Positions 43,548 to 54,631 are shown, counted from the stretch's first letter. The stretch: DNA of 64,000 bases from PALSA-607 sp963825425 (GCA_963825425.1 CAWGTF010000012.1:62001-126000), one strand, 5' to 3'. Notes: generated by a model from the letters alone, not told the origin. Program-made: numbers and translations.

Positions 43548-45937
43548 GTGACCCGGAAGGGGATGAACGACCGCTCAGGGCTGCGGCTGATCATCCTTGG
43601 TGTCCTCGTGTTCTCGTTGCCGATTACGCTGCTCGGCCGGCTCTGGTACATGCAGGCACTTGCGGGCTCGCAGTACGTCGCGGCCGTGAACGCCAACGCG
43701 ACCAGCGTGGTCCGCGTCCTTGCTCCGCGGGGCGCCATCGTCGACGACGTCGGCAATCCGTTGGCCCGCAATGACAGCGCACTCGTCGTGTCGGCGCTGA
43801 GCACGGCGTTGCCGAAGGCGAACCTCGGCACGTTGAAGCACCCGGTACCGAATCCGGCGCGGACTCAAGAGATGCAGCGGCTGTCGGCAGTGCTCGGCAT
43901 TCCGGCCGCCGAACTCGACGCCAAGGCGACACTGTGCGACTACTTCGACTACGGAGCTGCCGCCCCGACAAAGAATCCCGGGCTGCTGGACAGGTTCGCC
44001 GCTGCAGCCGATCCCGCTGGTCACGATCGACAACACGACACCCGCCGGCACGCAGAAGGCCACGCAGATCGCGCTGCGGGTGCTCGAGCAGCAGGAGTTG
44101 TACCCGGGTGTAACGGCGCAGATCGAAGAGGTTCGCGCCTACCCCGCCCCTGACAATGCCTCGGCCGCACAGTTGATCGGGCACGTCGGAAAGATCAGCC
44201 AGTCCGACATCGATTCGGCCAAGAGCACGACTGAGGCCGCGACGTTGAAGACCGCCGCGAGTATCGGTGGGGCCATCGGACAGGAAGGCCTCGAGGCGCA
44301 GTACAACCAATATCTCGAAGGCACCTTGGGCACCGAGACGTTCTCGGTGACGCCGGCCGGCACTCCGGTCTCGACGTTGAGCCAGGTGCCGGCCGTTCCC
44401 GGTGACACCGTCGTGACGAGCATCGACGCGAAGGTGCAGCGGATCGCCGAACAGGCGTTGGCCGACGCGGTCACTGCTGCGCGAACAACACCCCAGCACA
44501 TCTCAGGCAAGAACCAGACCCAGAAGGCGGACGCCGCGGCCGCCGTCGTGATCGACACGCGTACCGGTCATGTGATTGCCGCCGCCAACTACCCGTCGTA
44601 CGACCCCGGAGTGTGGGACGGCGGCACGATCAACGACGCGATATACAAGTCGCTTCAAGCGAATCCCGGAAAACCTCTTTTCTCACAGGCTATTCAGGGC
44701 CAGTACGCGCCGGGGTCGACTTTCAAGGTCGTCACCACCGCAGCGGCACTCGACCACGGTGGCTACACCCCTGACGTCAGCGTATGACTGCCCGGGGACG
44801 CTGAGCGAGGGCGGCCGGACGTTTCACAACTTCGACAACGAGGGCGCGCAGGGCATGATCACCTTTGCGCAAGCGCTGACGATCTCGTGTGACACCTTCT
44901 TCGACGGGGTTGGCGCTGCCTTGTGGAATGCCGACGGGCAACTCGCAGGCGCGAACGCAAAAGAGCTCGTCGTCAACGAAGCGAAGCAGTGGAAGCTCGG
45001 CAAGGACACCGGGATCGACCTGCCGATCGATGCGAGCGGCAACATCGAATCGCGACAGGATCTGAAGAACTACGACGCCAAGAACCACGCGCTGTGGTGC
45101 TCTGAGGCCAAGACGGACAAGGACCCGAACCAGAAGGCGATCGACAACAGCAACTGTCTGTACCACATCCCCGCGCTGTATCAGATCGGTGAAGCGGTGA
45201 ACGTGGCGATCGGCCAGGGTACGACGACCGCGTCGCCGCTGCAGATGGCCGATATTTACGCCGCGATCGGCAACGGCGGCACCCTGTACTCGCCGCGACT
45301 CGTGAAGGCGATCGTCGGGCCTGACGGCAAGCTCGTCCAGACCGTCAACGCGCCATCGACGAAGCTGTCGGTATCGCCGCAGGTGCTGCAGTACATCCAG
45401 CAGGCGCTGGTTGGCGTCGTCACTGATCCGAATGGCACTGGCGCGAAGGCCTTCGCCGGCTTCCCGTTCGGTCAGTACACGATCGCCGGTAAGACCGGCA
45501 CCGCAGAGGTGCCGCCGAAGGACGACACCGCGTGGTTCGCCTCATACGGCGGGCCGGCTGGCCAGCCCGCGCAGTACGCCGTGGTGGTCGCGATCTCGCA
45601 AGGCGGCCAAGGCGGCGTCAGTGCGGCACCCGCGGTTCGCCAGATCTACGACGGCATCTGGGGCTTGAACGGCAACCCGAACAATCCCGACGACCAGTTC
45701 GCCGCGAAGGGCCCCGCACTTCCGGGCGGCGCGCCTCCGAGTGCACTGCCCAAGGTTGCGCAGGCGGCGGCCTCGCCGGCGTCGGCGGCACCCGCAGTTC
45801 CCGGGGCTTCCGCAGTTCCCGGGGCTTCCGCAGTTCCCGGGGCTTCCGCAGTTCCCGGAGCATTTGCGTTACCGCCGGCGCAGGCCGCCGATGTCACGGC
45901 AGCGCGGGTGCGACGGCGGGCGGTGAAGCGACGATGA
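43548..45937 (+). CDS. mrdA: Penicillin-binding protein 2 (elongation transpeptidase), frameshifted
   Basis: About 795 residues after joining three frames. An N-terminal membrane anchor (residues 12-30) and dimerisation domain come first. A shift near 44005 restores the frame before P-I-P-L-V-T-I, and a shift near 44777 joins the two halves of the transpeptidase domain. The catalytic Ser is in G-S-T-F-K, the second motif is S-C-D and the third K-T-G-T-A. Class B PBP2 crosslinks new side-wall peptidoglycan made by RodA, encoded next with an ATGA overlap. The C-terminal tail has a Gly-Ala-Ser-Ala-Val-Pro repeat and is longer than usual. Confidence 0.88.
45794..45862 (+). repeat. 18-bp tandem repeats in the mrdA tail
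   Basis: GCAGTTCCCGGGGCTTCC occurs three times head to tail, and a fourth partial unit follows. They encode Ala-Val-Pro-Gly-Ala-Ser. The units are identical at the DNA level, so the array is recent and may vary in number. Confidence 0.85.
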
Positions 45938-47133
45938 TCGGCGACTGGGCGGCGCCACGACCCCGACGCATAGGTTCGTCCAAGGCCGGCATGCTCACGC
46001 GCGAGTCACGGCTACGCCGGTCGGACTGGGTACTGACCGCTGCCGTGCTGAGCCTCTCGCTGATCGGCGTCCTGCTGGTGGCCGCGGCGACGAGGCACCT
46101 GAATCCGACCCATCCCTTTGCCGTTGTCGAGCACCAGGTCCTGTTCCTCGCGGTTGCCCTTGCACTCGGGGTGGTTGCAACCCTCGCGGACTATCGAGCC
46201 ATTCGGTCGTCCGCTCCAGTCATCTACGTGCTCGCCTGCCTCGGCCTGCTTGCTACGTTCGCCATCGGATCGAGCGTGGCCGGCGCGAAGGCATGGATCA
46301 GCATCGGCGGCGGCCTCGAAATCCAGCCGTCGGAGTTCGCCAAGCTCGCCGTCATCGTGTTGGTGGCGATGCTGTTCAGCTCGGCGCGCGAAGATCGTCG
46401 CGACATCGGTGACCTCGACGTCGCAAGAGCGCTGCTACTTCTGGGTTTTCCGATGTTGCTGGTTCTCCTGCAAAACGACCTCGGCACGATGTTGGTGATG
46501 GTCGCGATCGTGTTTGGCGTGCTCGCGATCGGGGGGGTGCCGACGCGCTGGATGTTCGGTCTGAGCGGGCTCGGGTTCCTCGCCACCGTGGTGATCGTGC
46601 AACTGCACATGCTGAGCCCGTACCAGGAGAACCGCCTGACGGCGTACCTGCATCCGAATTCGCCGTCCGTCCTGCAGAATTCGGGCTTCAACGCGCATCA
46701 AGCGCAGATCGCTATCGGCGCTGGTGGGTTGACGGGCACCGGCCTCTTCCACGGGACGCAGATCAACAGTGGCGCCGTCTACGCCGCGCACACCGACTTC
46801 ATCTTCGCGACTGCCGGTGAAGAACTCGGCTTCCTCGGTTCGGCGCTCATCATCGTCTTGTTGTCGGTTATCTTGTGGCGTGGGCTTCGGATCGCGTCAC
46901 GGGCGCCCGACCTGTTCGGGCGGATCGTTGCCGGCGGGGTGGTCTGTTGGCTGGCGTTCGAGACCTTCGAGAACATCGGCATGAACCTCGGGATCATGCC
47001 CGTCACCGGGATCCCGCTGCAGTTCGTCTCCTACGGTGGGTCGTCTCTGTTCGCGAGCATGCTGGCCGTCGGTCTGCTCCAGAACGTGCACATCCAGACG
47101 CAGGCGACGCAGAACTCCAGCGGCGGCCTGTAG
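45934..47133 (+). CDS. rodA: Peptidoglycan polymerase RodA (SEDS family)
   Basis: A 399-residue protein with about ten membrane helices. The SEDS hallmarks are present: G-A-K-A-W-I and Q-P-S-E-F-A-K near residues 121-139, N-D-L-G-T near 182, and G-I-P-L-Q-F-V-S-Y-G-G-S-S near residues 360-372. It polymerises lipid II with PBP2. The ATG overlaps the mrdA stop; the long upstream frame is inside mrdA. Confidence 0.93.
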   Translation: MIGDWAAPRPRRIGSSKAGMLTRESRLRRSDWVLTAAVLSLSLIGVLLVAAATRHLNPTHPFAVVEHQVLFLAVALALGVVATLADYRAIRSSAPVIYVLACLGLLATFAIGSSVAGAKAWISIGGGLEIQPSEFAKLAVIVLVAMLFSSAREDRRDIGDLDVARALLLLGFPMLLVLLQNDLGTMLVMVAIVFGVLAIGGVPTRWMFGLSGLGFLATVVIVQLHMLSPYQENRLTAYLHPNSPSVLQNSGFNAHQAQIAIGAGGLTGTGLFHGTQINSGAVYAAHTDFIFATAGEELGFLGSALIIVLLSVILWRGLRIASRAPDLFGRIVAGGVVCWLAFETFENIGMNLGIMPVTGIPLQFVSYGGSSLFASMLAVGLLQNVHIQTQATQNSSGGL

Positions 47134-47142
47134 CCTGCTGAG

Positions 47143-49110
47143 GTGTCGAGCAACAACGCCGAATCGGTATTCGCCCGCCTCGAGCCGCTCCTGATGAGTG
47201 TCAGCAAGCCCGTCCAGTACGTCGGCGGCGAGCTGAACTCACTCGTCAAGGACTGGGCTGCGTGCGACGTCCGGTGGTGCCTCATGTACCCCGACGCCTA
47301 CGAGGTCGGCCTGCCCAATCAGGGCGTGCAAATCCTCTATGAGGTGCTTGGCGAACTCGACGGCGTGCTCGTCGAACGCACCTACTCCGTCTGGCCGGAT
47401 CTCGAAGCCCTGATGCGTGAACACGGCATCCCGCAGTTCACCGTCGATGCCCACCGCCCGGTCGGCGCATTCGACATCTTCGGTGTCTCGTTCTCGACCG
47501 AACTCGGCTACACCAACATGCTCAATGCACTCGACCTGGCGGGCATCCCGATCGAGTCGGCCGATCGCACGCACGAGCACCCGCTCGTCATTGCCGGCGG
47601 TCACGCCGCGTTCAATCCCGAGCCGATCGCGGATTTCATCGATGCCGCAGTGCTCGGTGACGGTGAGCAGGCGGTCATTGCGATCACCCACATCGTGCGC
47701 GAATGGAAGCTCGACGGTTGCCCCGGCGGGCGCGACGAGTTGCTGTACCGGCTGGCGCGCACCGGCAACATCTACGTGCCCCGTTTCTACGACGTGACCT
47801 ACCGCACTGACGGGCACATCGACGCCGTCACTCCGAACCGGGCGGGCATTCCCGCGCGGGTTTCGAAGCACACGCTGATGGATCTCGACGCTTGGCCGTA
47901 CCCGAAGAAGCCCCTTGTCCCGCTGGCGGAAACCGTGCACGAGCGCTTCAGCGTCGAGATCTTTCGAGGCTGCACGAGGGGGTGCAGATTCTGTCAGGCC
48001 GGCATGATTACCCGGCCGGTTCGTGAGAGGTCGATCGACACGATCGGTGCAATGGTCGACGCCGGCCTGAAGGCGAGCGGCTTCCAGGAGGTGGGGCTGC
48101 TGTCGCTCAGCAGCGCCGACCACTCCGAGATTGGCCCGCTGGCCAAGCAACTGGCCGACCGCTACGAGGGAACGAACACGTCACTGTCGTTGCCGTCGAC
48201 GAGAGTTGACGCGTTCAACGTCGACCTGGCAAACGAATTCTCTCGCAACGGCCGCCGCTCCGGCCTCACGTTCGCTCCCGAGGGCGGTAGCGAGCGCATG
48301 CGCAAGGTCATCAACAAGATGGTGACCGAGGAAGACCTGATCCGTACGGTGACCACCGCCTACGCACAGGGCTGGCGTCGGGTGAAGTTGTACTTCATGT
48401 GCGGGCTCCCGACCGAGACCGACGATGACGTGCTGCAAATCGCCGACCTGGCACGAAAAGTGATTCAAGCAGGCCGGACGGCGAGTGGCAGCCGTGACAT
48501 CGGCTGCACGGTGTCGATCGGTGGCTTCGTGCCAAAGCCGCACACGCCGTTTCAGTGGGCCGCGCAACTTGACCACGCGACCACGGATTCGCGATTGCTG
48601 AAGCTGCGCGACACCATTCGCAGCGACCGTCAGTACGGCAAGGCCATTGGTTTCCGTTACCACGATGGGAAACCTGGCATCGTCGAAGGCCTGCTCTCGC
48701 GCGGCGACCGGCGGGTCGGTCGCGTCATCAAGCAGGTGTGGCTCGACGGCGGGCGCTTCGACGGGTGGAGCGAATACTTCTCCTTCGACCGCTGGATGAC
48801 CGCGGCTTCTGCAGCGCTCGCGGACCAACCCGTCGACGTTGATTGGTACACCACTCGCGAACGCGACCGCTCCGAGGTGTTGCCCTGGGACCATCTCGAC
48901 TCGGGGCTCGACAAGGACTGGTTGTGGCAGGACTGGCAGGACTCACTGTCCGACGTCGAGGTCGAAGACTGCCGGTGGACGCCCTGCTTCGACTGCGGTG
49001 TCTGCGACACGATGGGCACCGACATCCAGGTCGGGCCGACCGGCCGCACGCTGTTGCCGCTGACCGTGCTCACCAGTGCCGGGACGGGCGGGTATGGCCC
49101 GCCAGCCTGA
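47143..49110 (+). CDS. B12-binding radical SAM protein, TIGR03960 family
   Basis: A 655-residue protein. The N-terminal part has a B12-binding-like Rossmann region (P-D-A-Y-E-V-G-L near residue 50), and the radical SAM motif C-T-R-G-C-R-F-C-Q is near residues 278-286. A C-terminal region rich in Trp and Cys (C-F-D-C-G-V-C-D near 622) may bind another metal cluster. The reaction is unknown. In actinobacteria and firmicutes it is encoded with a DUF2344 protein, as here, upstream of the RNase E/G gene. It starts at GTG 47143, nine bases after rodA. Confidence 0.9.
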   Translation: MSSNNAESVFARLEPLLMSVSKPVQYVGGELNSLVKDWAACDVRWCLMYPDAYEVGLPNQGVQILYEVLGELDGVLVERTYSVWPDLEALMREHGIPQFTVDAHRPVGAFDIFGVSFSTELGYTNMLNALDLAGIPIESADRTHEHPLVIAGGHAAFNPEPIADFIDAAVLGDGEQAVIAITHIVREWKLDGCPGGRDELLYRLARTGNIYVPRFYDVTYRTDGHIDAVTPNRAGIPARVSKHTLMDLDAWPYPKKPLVPLAETVHERFSVEIFRGCTRGCRFCQAGMITRPVRERSIDTIGAMVDAGLKASGFQEVGLLSLSSADHSEIGPLAKQLADRYEGTNTSLSLPSTRVDAFNVDLANEFSRNGRRSGLTFAPEGGSERMRKVINKMVTEEDLIRTVTTAYAQGWRRVKLYFMCGLPTETDDDVLQIADLARKVIQAGRTASGSRDIGCTVSIGGFVPKPHTPFQWAAQLDHATTDSRLLKLRDTIRSDRQYGKAIGFRYHDGKPGIVEGLLSRGDRRVGRVIKQVWLDGGRFDGWSEYFSFDRWMTAASAALADQPVDVDWYTTRERDRSEVLPWDHLDSGLDKDWLWQDWQDSLSDVEVEDCRWTPCFDCGVCDTMGTDIQVGPTGRTLLPLTVLTSAGTGGYGPPA

Positions 49111-49876
49111 CGCACGCGATGTCGCGCCCGCCGTCCAGCGACTGCGCGTGCACTTCGCCAAGCGTGGCCGGCTGCGGTTTACCAGTCACCGCGATTTCCA
49201 GCGCGTGTTCGAGCGAGCGGTGCGACGTGTCGGAGGTGCCGGTCGCGTTCAGCGCCGGGTTCTCGCCGCACCCGAAGATCTCCTACGTCGGCGCGGCCTC
49301 CACCGGTGCGGCCAGCGAGGCCGAGTACCTCGAGATCGCCGTCACCCGCGTGTGCGACCCGGCCCAGGTCCGCGGCGCAGCTCGATGCGGCGCTGCCGCC
49401 GGGGTTCGACGTGGTCGAGGTTCTCGAGGCCAGCGGCGGCTCGTTGCCTGACCGGATCGACGCGTCGCACTGGCAGGTGACTCTGAACGGAGTCGAGCCG
49501 GCCGCAGGCCGCAGCAGCTGTGATCGCATTCCTTCAGGCCGAGTCGATCCCCGTCGAGAGAGTGCTGAAGGACGGACGTCGGACCCTCGACGCCCGCCTG
49601 CCGGTCGTCCACCTCGGCGTGGTCGGGGACCTCGATGCGACCGGCTGTGCGATACTCGACATGGTTGTTCGGCACCTCACACCTGCCGTACGGCCAGACG
49701 ACGTTCTCGCCGGACTTCGCCAGGTGAGTGACCTGGCGCCGCCGCTTCCCCCCTTGGTGTTGCGGCTGGCGCAGGGGCACCTCGACGAATTTGGCAAGCT
49801 CGCCGACCCGCTGGCGCCCGACAGGGATGCCGCGACCGGAGCCAATCCGGCTGTGGAGATCCCCGCGACGCGGTAG
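49094..49876 (+). CDS. DUF2344/TIGR03936 family protein, frameshifted three times
   Basis: About 258 residues after joining four frame segments. The opening R-L-R-V-H-F-A-K-R-G-R-L-R-F-T-S-H-R-D is the DUF2344 signature. The next parts are E-V-P-V-A-F-S-A-G-F-S-P-H-P-K (from about 49230), Q-L-D-A-A-L-P-P-G-F-D-V (from about 49378) and V-I-A-F-L-Q-A-E-S (from about 49520). Each join needs one base less. In many bacteria this domain is fused to the radical SAM partner; here it is separate and overlaps it by 17 bases. Function unknown. Confidence 0.8.
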
Positions 49877-50062
49877 GTCCGGCCCGCTTCGAACATCGTT
49901 CGTCCACAGACTTGCGCCGTTTTCTGGCGGAGCCCTCAAGGGCCTGCCTGCCGGGATACGGCGACCGACTACACGACTTGCTCCTGTGCGGTGCCGCTCC
50001 TGCTAGTGATCTCTGCTAGCCACGAAGCGGCGCCCGGGAGCCCGACGGGAAGACTTTTCCGC

Positions 50063-52741
50063 ATGCTCGAGAACGAGACCAACAGCCCATCCGACTCCAA
50101 CTCCACCTCAGACGCCCCGTCCGCCGGTAGCGCCGCACCGCGGCGCAAGCGCACGGCCGCCAAGAAGACCGCCGCAGCGCCGGTCCGCACGCCTGCGACC
50201 AGAACAAGAGCTGCCAAGGCCGTCGCGGCGGCTCCCGCTGACCCGCCGTCGGCGCCGGACGCGGCCGCGAGGCCCGCGCGCGCCGGTCGGCGCCCGGCCA
50301 AGAAGACCGCCGCCGCACCCGTGACGACTCATGACCACGAGCCAGCGCACGAGCACGCGGCCCCCAAGAAGACGGCGAAGCGGGCGCCTCGCAAGTCGGC
50401 GAAATCGGCCCCAGGTGGCGCCGATCAGCAGGTCGCCGACCGGGGCGCCGCCGACTCCGCGCCAACCCGTCCCTCTGCCATCCCGACCGTGCTCTTCCAG
50501 CCTCCGAGCGCCGAGAATGCGGTGCCCGCAAGCGATGGAGCACCCCGCGACTCGGCTTCCCGTGACTCGGCTTCCCGCGAGGCCGCGCCCCGCGACTCCG
50601 CGGATGGCGGAACGGGTGACGGTTCCGGCGCGCCACGCCGGCGGCGCCGTGGTGGCCGCGGCCGCCGAGGCGGTCAAGGTAGCCAGGGCGAGTTCGGCAA
50701 CGAATCCAACTCGGCTGACGCATCCGACTCCGGCGACGGCCGATCCGACAGCCGAACCGACGCTCGACCCGAGGGCGACGGCGGCTCGGCGTCGGACTCA
50801 CGCGACAACTCCGACGACCGGGACGACCACGATGGCGAAGGCTCCGCATCGAGCCGTCGCCGCCGCCGTCGCCGCAGCCGCGGCGCGGGTGAGGGAGAAG
50901 TCCGATCGGCCGACGATCCGCCGAACACTGTCGTCCGCATCCGCGAGCCCCGCGATCACGACGACGCCGGCAATGGCGGCGTCCAAGGCGTTAAAGGCTC
51001 GACCCGCCTCGAGGCCAAGAAGCAACGCCGCCGCGAAGGTCGCGAGCAGGGCAGGCATGGCCGGCGCGGACTGGTCATCACCGAGTCGGAGTTCCTCGCC
51101 CGCCGCGAGTCGGTCGACCGCGTTATGGCGGTCCGTCAGCGTGGTGACCGCACCCAGATCGGCGTCCTCGAGGACGGCGTTCTGGTCGAGCACTTCGTCA
51201 GCACCGCCTCGACCAATCGCATGGTCGGCAACGTCTACCTGGGCCGCGTGCAAAACGTGCTCTCGGGTATGGAAGCGGCCTTCGTCGACATCGGCAAGGG
51301 TCGCAACGCGGTCCTGTACGCCGGTGAGGTGAACTTCGACACGTCCGGTCTAGAAGGCGGTCCGCGTCGCATCGAGTCGGCGTTGAAGCCGGGCCAAGCT
51401 GTCGTCGTCCAGGTCACGAAGGACCCGATCGGGCAGAAGGGCGCCCGTCTCACCAGCCAGATCAGCCTGCCGGGCCGCTACCTCGTGTACGTGCCCGAGG
51501 GTTCGATGATGGGCATCAGCCGCAAACTGCCGGACGTCGAGCGGTCGCGGTTGAAGGCGATTCTGAAGAAGGTCACACCTGAAGGTGCCGGCGTTATCGT
51601 GCGCACGGCGGCCGAGGGTGCCTCCGAAGAGGACCTCACGCGTGACGTCGCGCGCCTTGCGGCTCAGTGGGAAGTCATCCAGAAGAAGTCCGAGACCGCG
51701 AACGCCCCGGCGCTGCTGTACAGCGAGCCCGACCTGACGATTCGGGTCATCCGCGATGTCTTCAACGAAGACTTCAACCAGCTCGTCGTCTCAGCGGATT
51801 CCGACTGGGACACCGTCGAGGCGTACGTCGCGCACGTCGCCCCTGACCTGGTGCCGCGGCTCTCGCAATGGACGTCGGAAGAAGACATCTTCACGCACTA
51901 CCGAGTCGACGAGCAGATCGCGAAGGCGCTCGACCGCAAGGTCTGGTTGCCGAGCGGTGGCTATCTCGTCATCGATCGCACCGAAGCAATGATCGTCATC
52001 GACGTCAACACCGGCCGGTTCATCGGCAAGGGTGGCAACCTCGAAGAGACGGTCACCAAGAACAACCTCGAAGCGGCCGAAGAAATCGTCCGGCAGCTGC
52101 GGTTGCGCGACATCGGCGGCATCATCGTCATCGACTTCATCGACATGGTGCTCGAAGGCAACCGAGACCTGGTGCTGCGCCGACTCGTGGAGTGTCTGGG
52201 TCGCGATCGCACGAAGCATCAGGTCGCCGAGGTCACCTCGCTCGGTCTCGTGCAGATGACTCGCAAGCGCGTCGGCAACGGCCTGCTCGAGGCGTTCTCT
52301 GAGACCTGCGAGGTCTGCAACGGACGCGGCGTCATCGTGCACACCGATCTCGTTGAGCACACCCACGCCGCCCGCCAGCTCACGGCCTCCAAGCCCACGC
52401 CTGCGGTCGTCGCGGCTGCACGAGGTAAGGGTTCGCGCGGACGCGGCGCTCAGGTTGGCGCAGCGTCCCCGACGGCCGATGGCCAGGGCGGTGCTGCTGA
52501 AGCCAGCGAGCAGGCGACCGCGGTCGCCGCCGAAACAGGCGGCACCGACGGGGACGGCGCCGAGCAAGCGACCCCGGGTGACGCGAACTCCGAAGGTCAG
52601 CCTTCCGAGGGTGCGGCTGCTCCGGCCGCTAAGAGCGCCTCGCGGTCACGTCGCGGCGGCCGTCGGCGGGGCGGGTCGAAGGCCGGCGCCAGCGCCGACC
52701 ACACGGCAGCCGGGAACGATTCCGGCGCGGCGGGCGCCTAA
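50063..52741 (+). CDS. rne: Ribonuclease E/G family endoribonuclease
   Basis: An 892-residue enzyme. The first 350 residues are disordered and rich in Lys, Arg, Ala, Asp and Ser, as in actinobacterial RNase E. The S1 domain follows (G-N-V-Y-L-G-R-V near residue 390), then the DNase I-like catalytic part with M-I-V-I-D-V-N-T-G near residue 645 and I-V-I-D-F-I-D-M near 688, which hold the Mg-binding aspartates. The zinc-link C-E-V-C is near residue 750. A basic Gly/Arg tail ends the protein. It processes rRNA and degrades mRNA. I use ATG 50063; an in-frame start lies 72 bases upstream. Confidence 0.9.
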   Translation: MLENETNSPSDSNSTSDAPSAGSAAPRRKRTAAKKTAAAPVRTPATRTRAAKAVAAAPADPPSAPDAAARPARAGRRPAKKTAAAPVTTHDHEPAHEHAAPKKTAKRAPRKSAKSAPGGADQQVADRGAADSAPTRPSAIPTVLFQPPSAENAVPASDGAPRDSASRDSASREAAPRDSADGGTGDGSGAPRRRRRGGRGRRGGQGSQGEFGNESNSADASDSGDGRSDSRTDARPEGDGGSASDSRDNSDDRDDHDGEGSASSRRRRRRRSRGAGEGEVRSADDPPNTVVRIREPRDHDDAGNGGVQGVKGSTRLEAKKQRRREGREQGRHGRRGLVITESEFLARRESVDRVMAVRQRGDRTQIGVLEDGVLVEHFVSTASTNRMVGNVYLGRVQNVLSGMEAAFVDIGKGRNAVLYAGEVNFDTSGLEGGPRRIESALKPGQAVVVQVTKDPIGQKGARLTSQISLPGRYLVYVPEGSMMGISRKLPDVERSRLKAILKKVTPEGAGVIVRTAAEGASEEDLTRDVARLAAQWEVIQKKSETANAPALLYSEPDLTIRVIRDVFNEDFNQLVVSADSDWDTVEAYVAHVAPDLVPRLSQWTSEEDIFTHYRVDEQIAKALDRKVWLPSGGYLVIDRTEAMIVIDVNTGRFIGKGGNLEETVTKNNLEAAEEIVRQLRLRDIGGIIVIDFIDMVLEGNRDLVLRRLVECLGRDRTKHQVAEVTSLGLVQMTRKRVGNGLLEAFSETCEVCNGRGVIVHTDLVEHTHAARQLTASKPTPAVVAAARGKGSRGRGAQVGAASPTADGQGGAAEASEQATAVAAETGGTDGDGAEQATPGDANSEGQPSEGAAAPAAKSASRSRRGGRRRGGSKAGASADHTAAGNDSGAAGA

Positions 52742-52749
52742 CGCAACCG

Positions 52750-52767
52750 CCGGCCTGCGCGGGCCGG
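52750..52767. terminator. GC hairpin between convergent rne and the YncE-like gene
   Basis: CCGGCC and GGCCGG form a perfect 6-bp stem with a 6-base loop just after the rne stop, between two genes that face each other. No T-run follows. It is short but well placed for a bidirectional terminator. Confidence 0.45.
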
Positions 52768-52772
52768 GCTCC

Positions 52773-54138
52773 TCAGCTGGTCGGCGTCCCGTCTTGGAAG
52801 ACCATGATCGAGCCGCTGTAGCAGGCGACCCATACCCGGTGCGTCGCGTTGTCGTACGTGATGCCGATCGGGTTGGCATTCGTCGGCACGGTCTGCACGA
52901 CGTGCATGTCGCTCGTGCGCACTTTGCTCATCGTGTTCGACATGTAGTTGACGACGTAGATGTAGCTGCCGTCCGGCGAGATCGTCATGCTGCGCGGCGC
53001 GGCGCCGGTGCGCACCCGCGCTACCACGGTCCGGGTGATCAGGGAGATCTTGTCGACGACACCCTCGCCGTTGATCGTGGCGTACAACCAGTGCCCGTCG
53101 GCGCTCATCACCAGATGCCGCGGCGCTGAACCGACGTTCGAGATCCAGCTGACCTCGAACGTCGAGAGGTTGATGGCGGCAATCCGCGTCGAACCCATGA
53201 CGGCGACGTACGCAGTACCGCTCACCGGGTCGACCGCAATGCCGCGTGGATAGGGGCCGAGCGGGATCGTCGTGACGATCTTGCCGGTGGCCGTGTCAAT
53301 GATGCTTTCGTTGTAGGAGCACCAGTTCGACACCAGCAGGTACTTGCCGTTGGGGGTGACGGCGACGAACTTCGGCACCGCGCCGACCTCGATCGCCTGG
53401 TCGATCGTCAACGTCGCCAGGTTGACCCGGTAGACGAAGCTGTCGGGGTAGTGGTCGGCCAGCCGTGCAGGTGTCGGAGCCCTCGCGGGTGAATGGCGCT
53501 GCGCCATACATCGAGTAGTTCGACACGTACACGTACTTGTGGTTGGGCGTGAATGCCGCCTCGACCGGAGCGCCCTTGTAGGTGCCCGGGTACTGCGGAT
53601 AGCCGAGACTCGGCAGGTTCACGGTGTCCGGGATGATCTTCACGAGGTGGAAGTTGCGGTCGTACACGTTCATCGTGTGCAGATACATCATGTTCTGCGC
53701 GAAGAAGAGCCCGGTCTGCGACGACACCACGGACTTCTCGTCGAGGTGACCGGTGATGGTCTTGACCAGGACCATCCGGGCCGCGGGTGCGATCTGATCA
53801 ACAGGCATGGCGGACGGCGAGGGGTTGGCGCCCTTCGATTTGCCTCCCGAGTTGTCTCCTGGCTCGCCTGCCGCAGGTCCGGCCGGCTTGCTCGGTGAAC
53901 TCGGGGAGATGGTGGGCACTGCCGGCGCAGAGGTGGCCGCCGCGACGACTCCTGCGCTGGCCCCCGGGGGCATCGCGGGCGTGGACGGGCCTGCCGCGGA
54001 GGTACCCGCCGAGGCCGACGTAGCCGCCGACACCGCTGCCGAGCCTGGCGGCAAGGACCCGGCCGTCTTGCTGGTTGCGGTGCAGCCGGCTGTCACCAGG
54101 ACAGGCACGAGCACCAGCGCAGCCGCTATCCGTCGCAT
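52773..54138 (-). CDS. YncE-like beta-propeller lipoprotein, frameshifted
   Basis: About 454 residues. The start at 54138 gives a lipoprotein signal peptide with lipobox V-T-A-G-C. An Ala/Ser/Pro linker of about 90 residues follows, then a seven-bladed propeller made of repeats such as V-A-V-T-P-N-G-K-Y-L-L-V-S-N and M-T-I-S-P-D-G-S-Y-I-Y-V-V-N. One frameshift near 53465 splits the propeller. Relatives (YncE/Lgl-type) are extracytoplasmic and of unclear function. The gene is divergent from rplU. Confidence 0.75.
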
Positions 54139-54177
54139 GCCGACATCTTTCCCGATTCTTTGCCGGCAGGGCCCGGT

Positions 54178-54207
54178 TTGACCCCCTGGCGCGCTGGTCC
54201 GTACTCT
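54178..54207 (+). promoter_or_regulatory. Likely housekeeping sigma-factor promoter of rplU-rpmA
   Basis: TTGACC at 54178 and TACTCT at 54202 are separated by 18 bases, close to the actinobacterial primary sigma-factor consensus. Transcription would start near 54214 and give a leader of about 100 bases before rplU, in which an autoregulatory L21 structure is possible. Confidence 0.55.
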
Positions 54208-54316
54208 TGGGGGTCGGCGCGCTTGAAATGCGCCCATCGCCGCGCGTCCGTTGTCGGTCTCGCGCGTGTCCGCGGTGAATCAGAGTCGTCAGGTCCGAGC
54301 AGGCAGGAGTTCCGCG

Positions 54317-54631
54317 GTGTACGCGATCGTTCGCAGCGGCGGCAGGCAGCACAAGGTGGCCGTCGGCGACGTCGTCGAGGTCGACCGGGTCGAGGGCGAG
54401 CCCGGCACGTCGGTCACTCTCGCCGCGCTCCTACTCGTCGACGGTGACGCGGTGACCAGCGACGCGAAGGCCCTGGGCAACGTGACCGTGACGGCCGAGG
54501 TCGTCGACCACACCAAGGGCCCCAAGATCCATATCCTCAAGTACAAGAACAAGACTGGTTACCGCAAGCGGCAGGGCCATCGTCAGCGCCACAGCCGTTT
54601 GAAGGTCACCGGCATCGAGACCGGAAAGTAG
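54317..54631 (+). CDS. rplU: 50S ribosomal protein L21
   Basis: A 104-residue protein with the L21 start V-Y-A-I-V-R-S-G-G-R-Q-H-K and the C-terminal signature K-Y-K-N-K-T-G-Y-R-K-R-Q-G-H-R-Q near residue 78. It binds 23S rRNA. GTG 54317 follows GGCAGGAG; the frame upstream is open but not conserved. Confidence 0.95.
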   Translation: MYAIVRSGGRQHKVAVGDVVEVDRVEGEPGTSVTLAALLLVDGDAVTSDAKALGNVTVTAEVVDHTKGPKIHILKYKNKTGYRKRQGHRQRHSRLKVTGIETGK

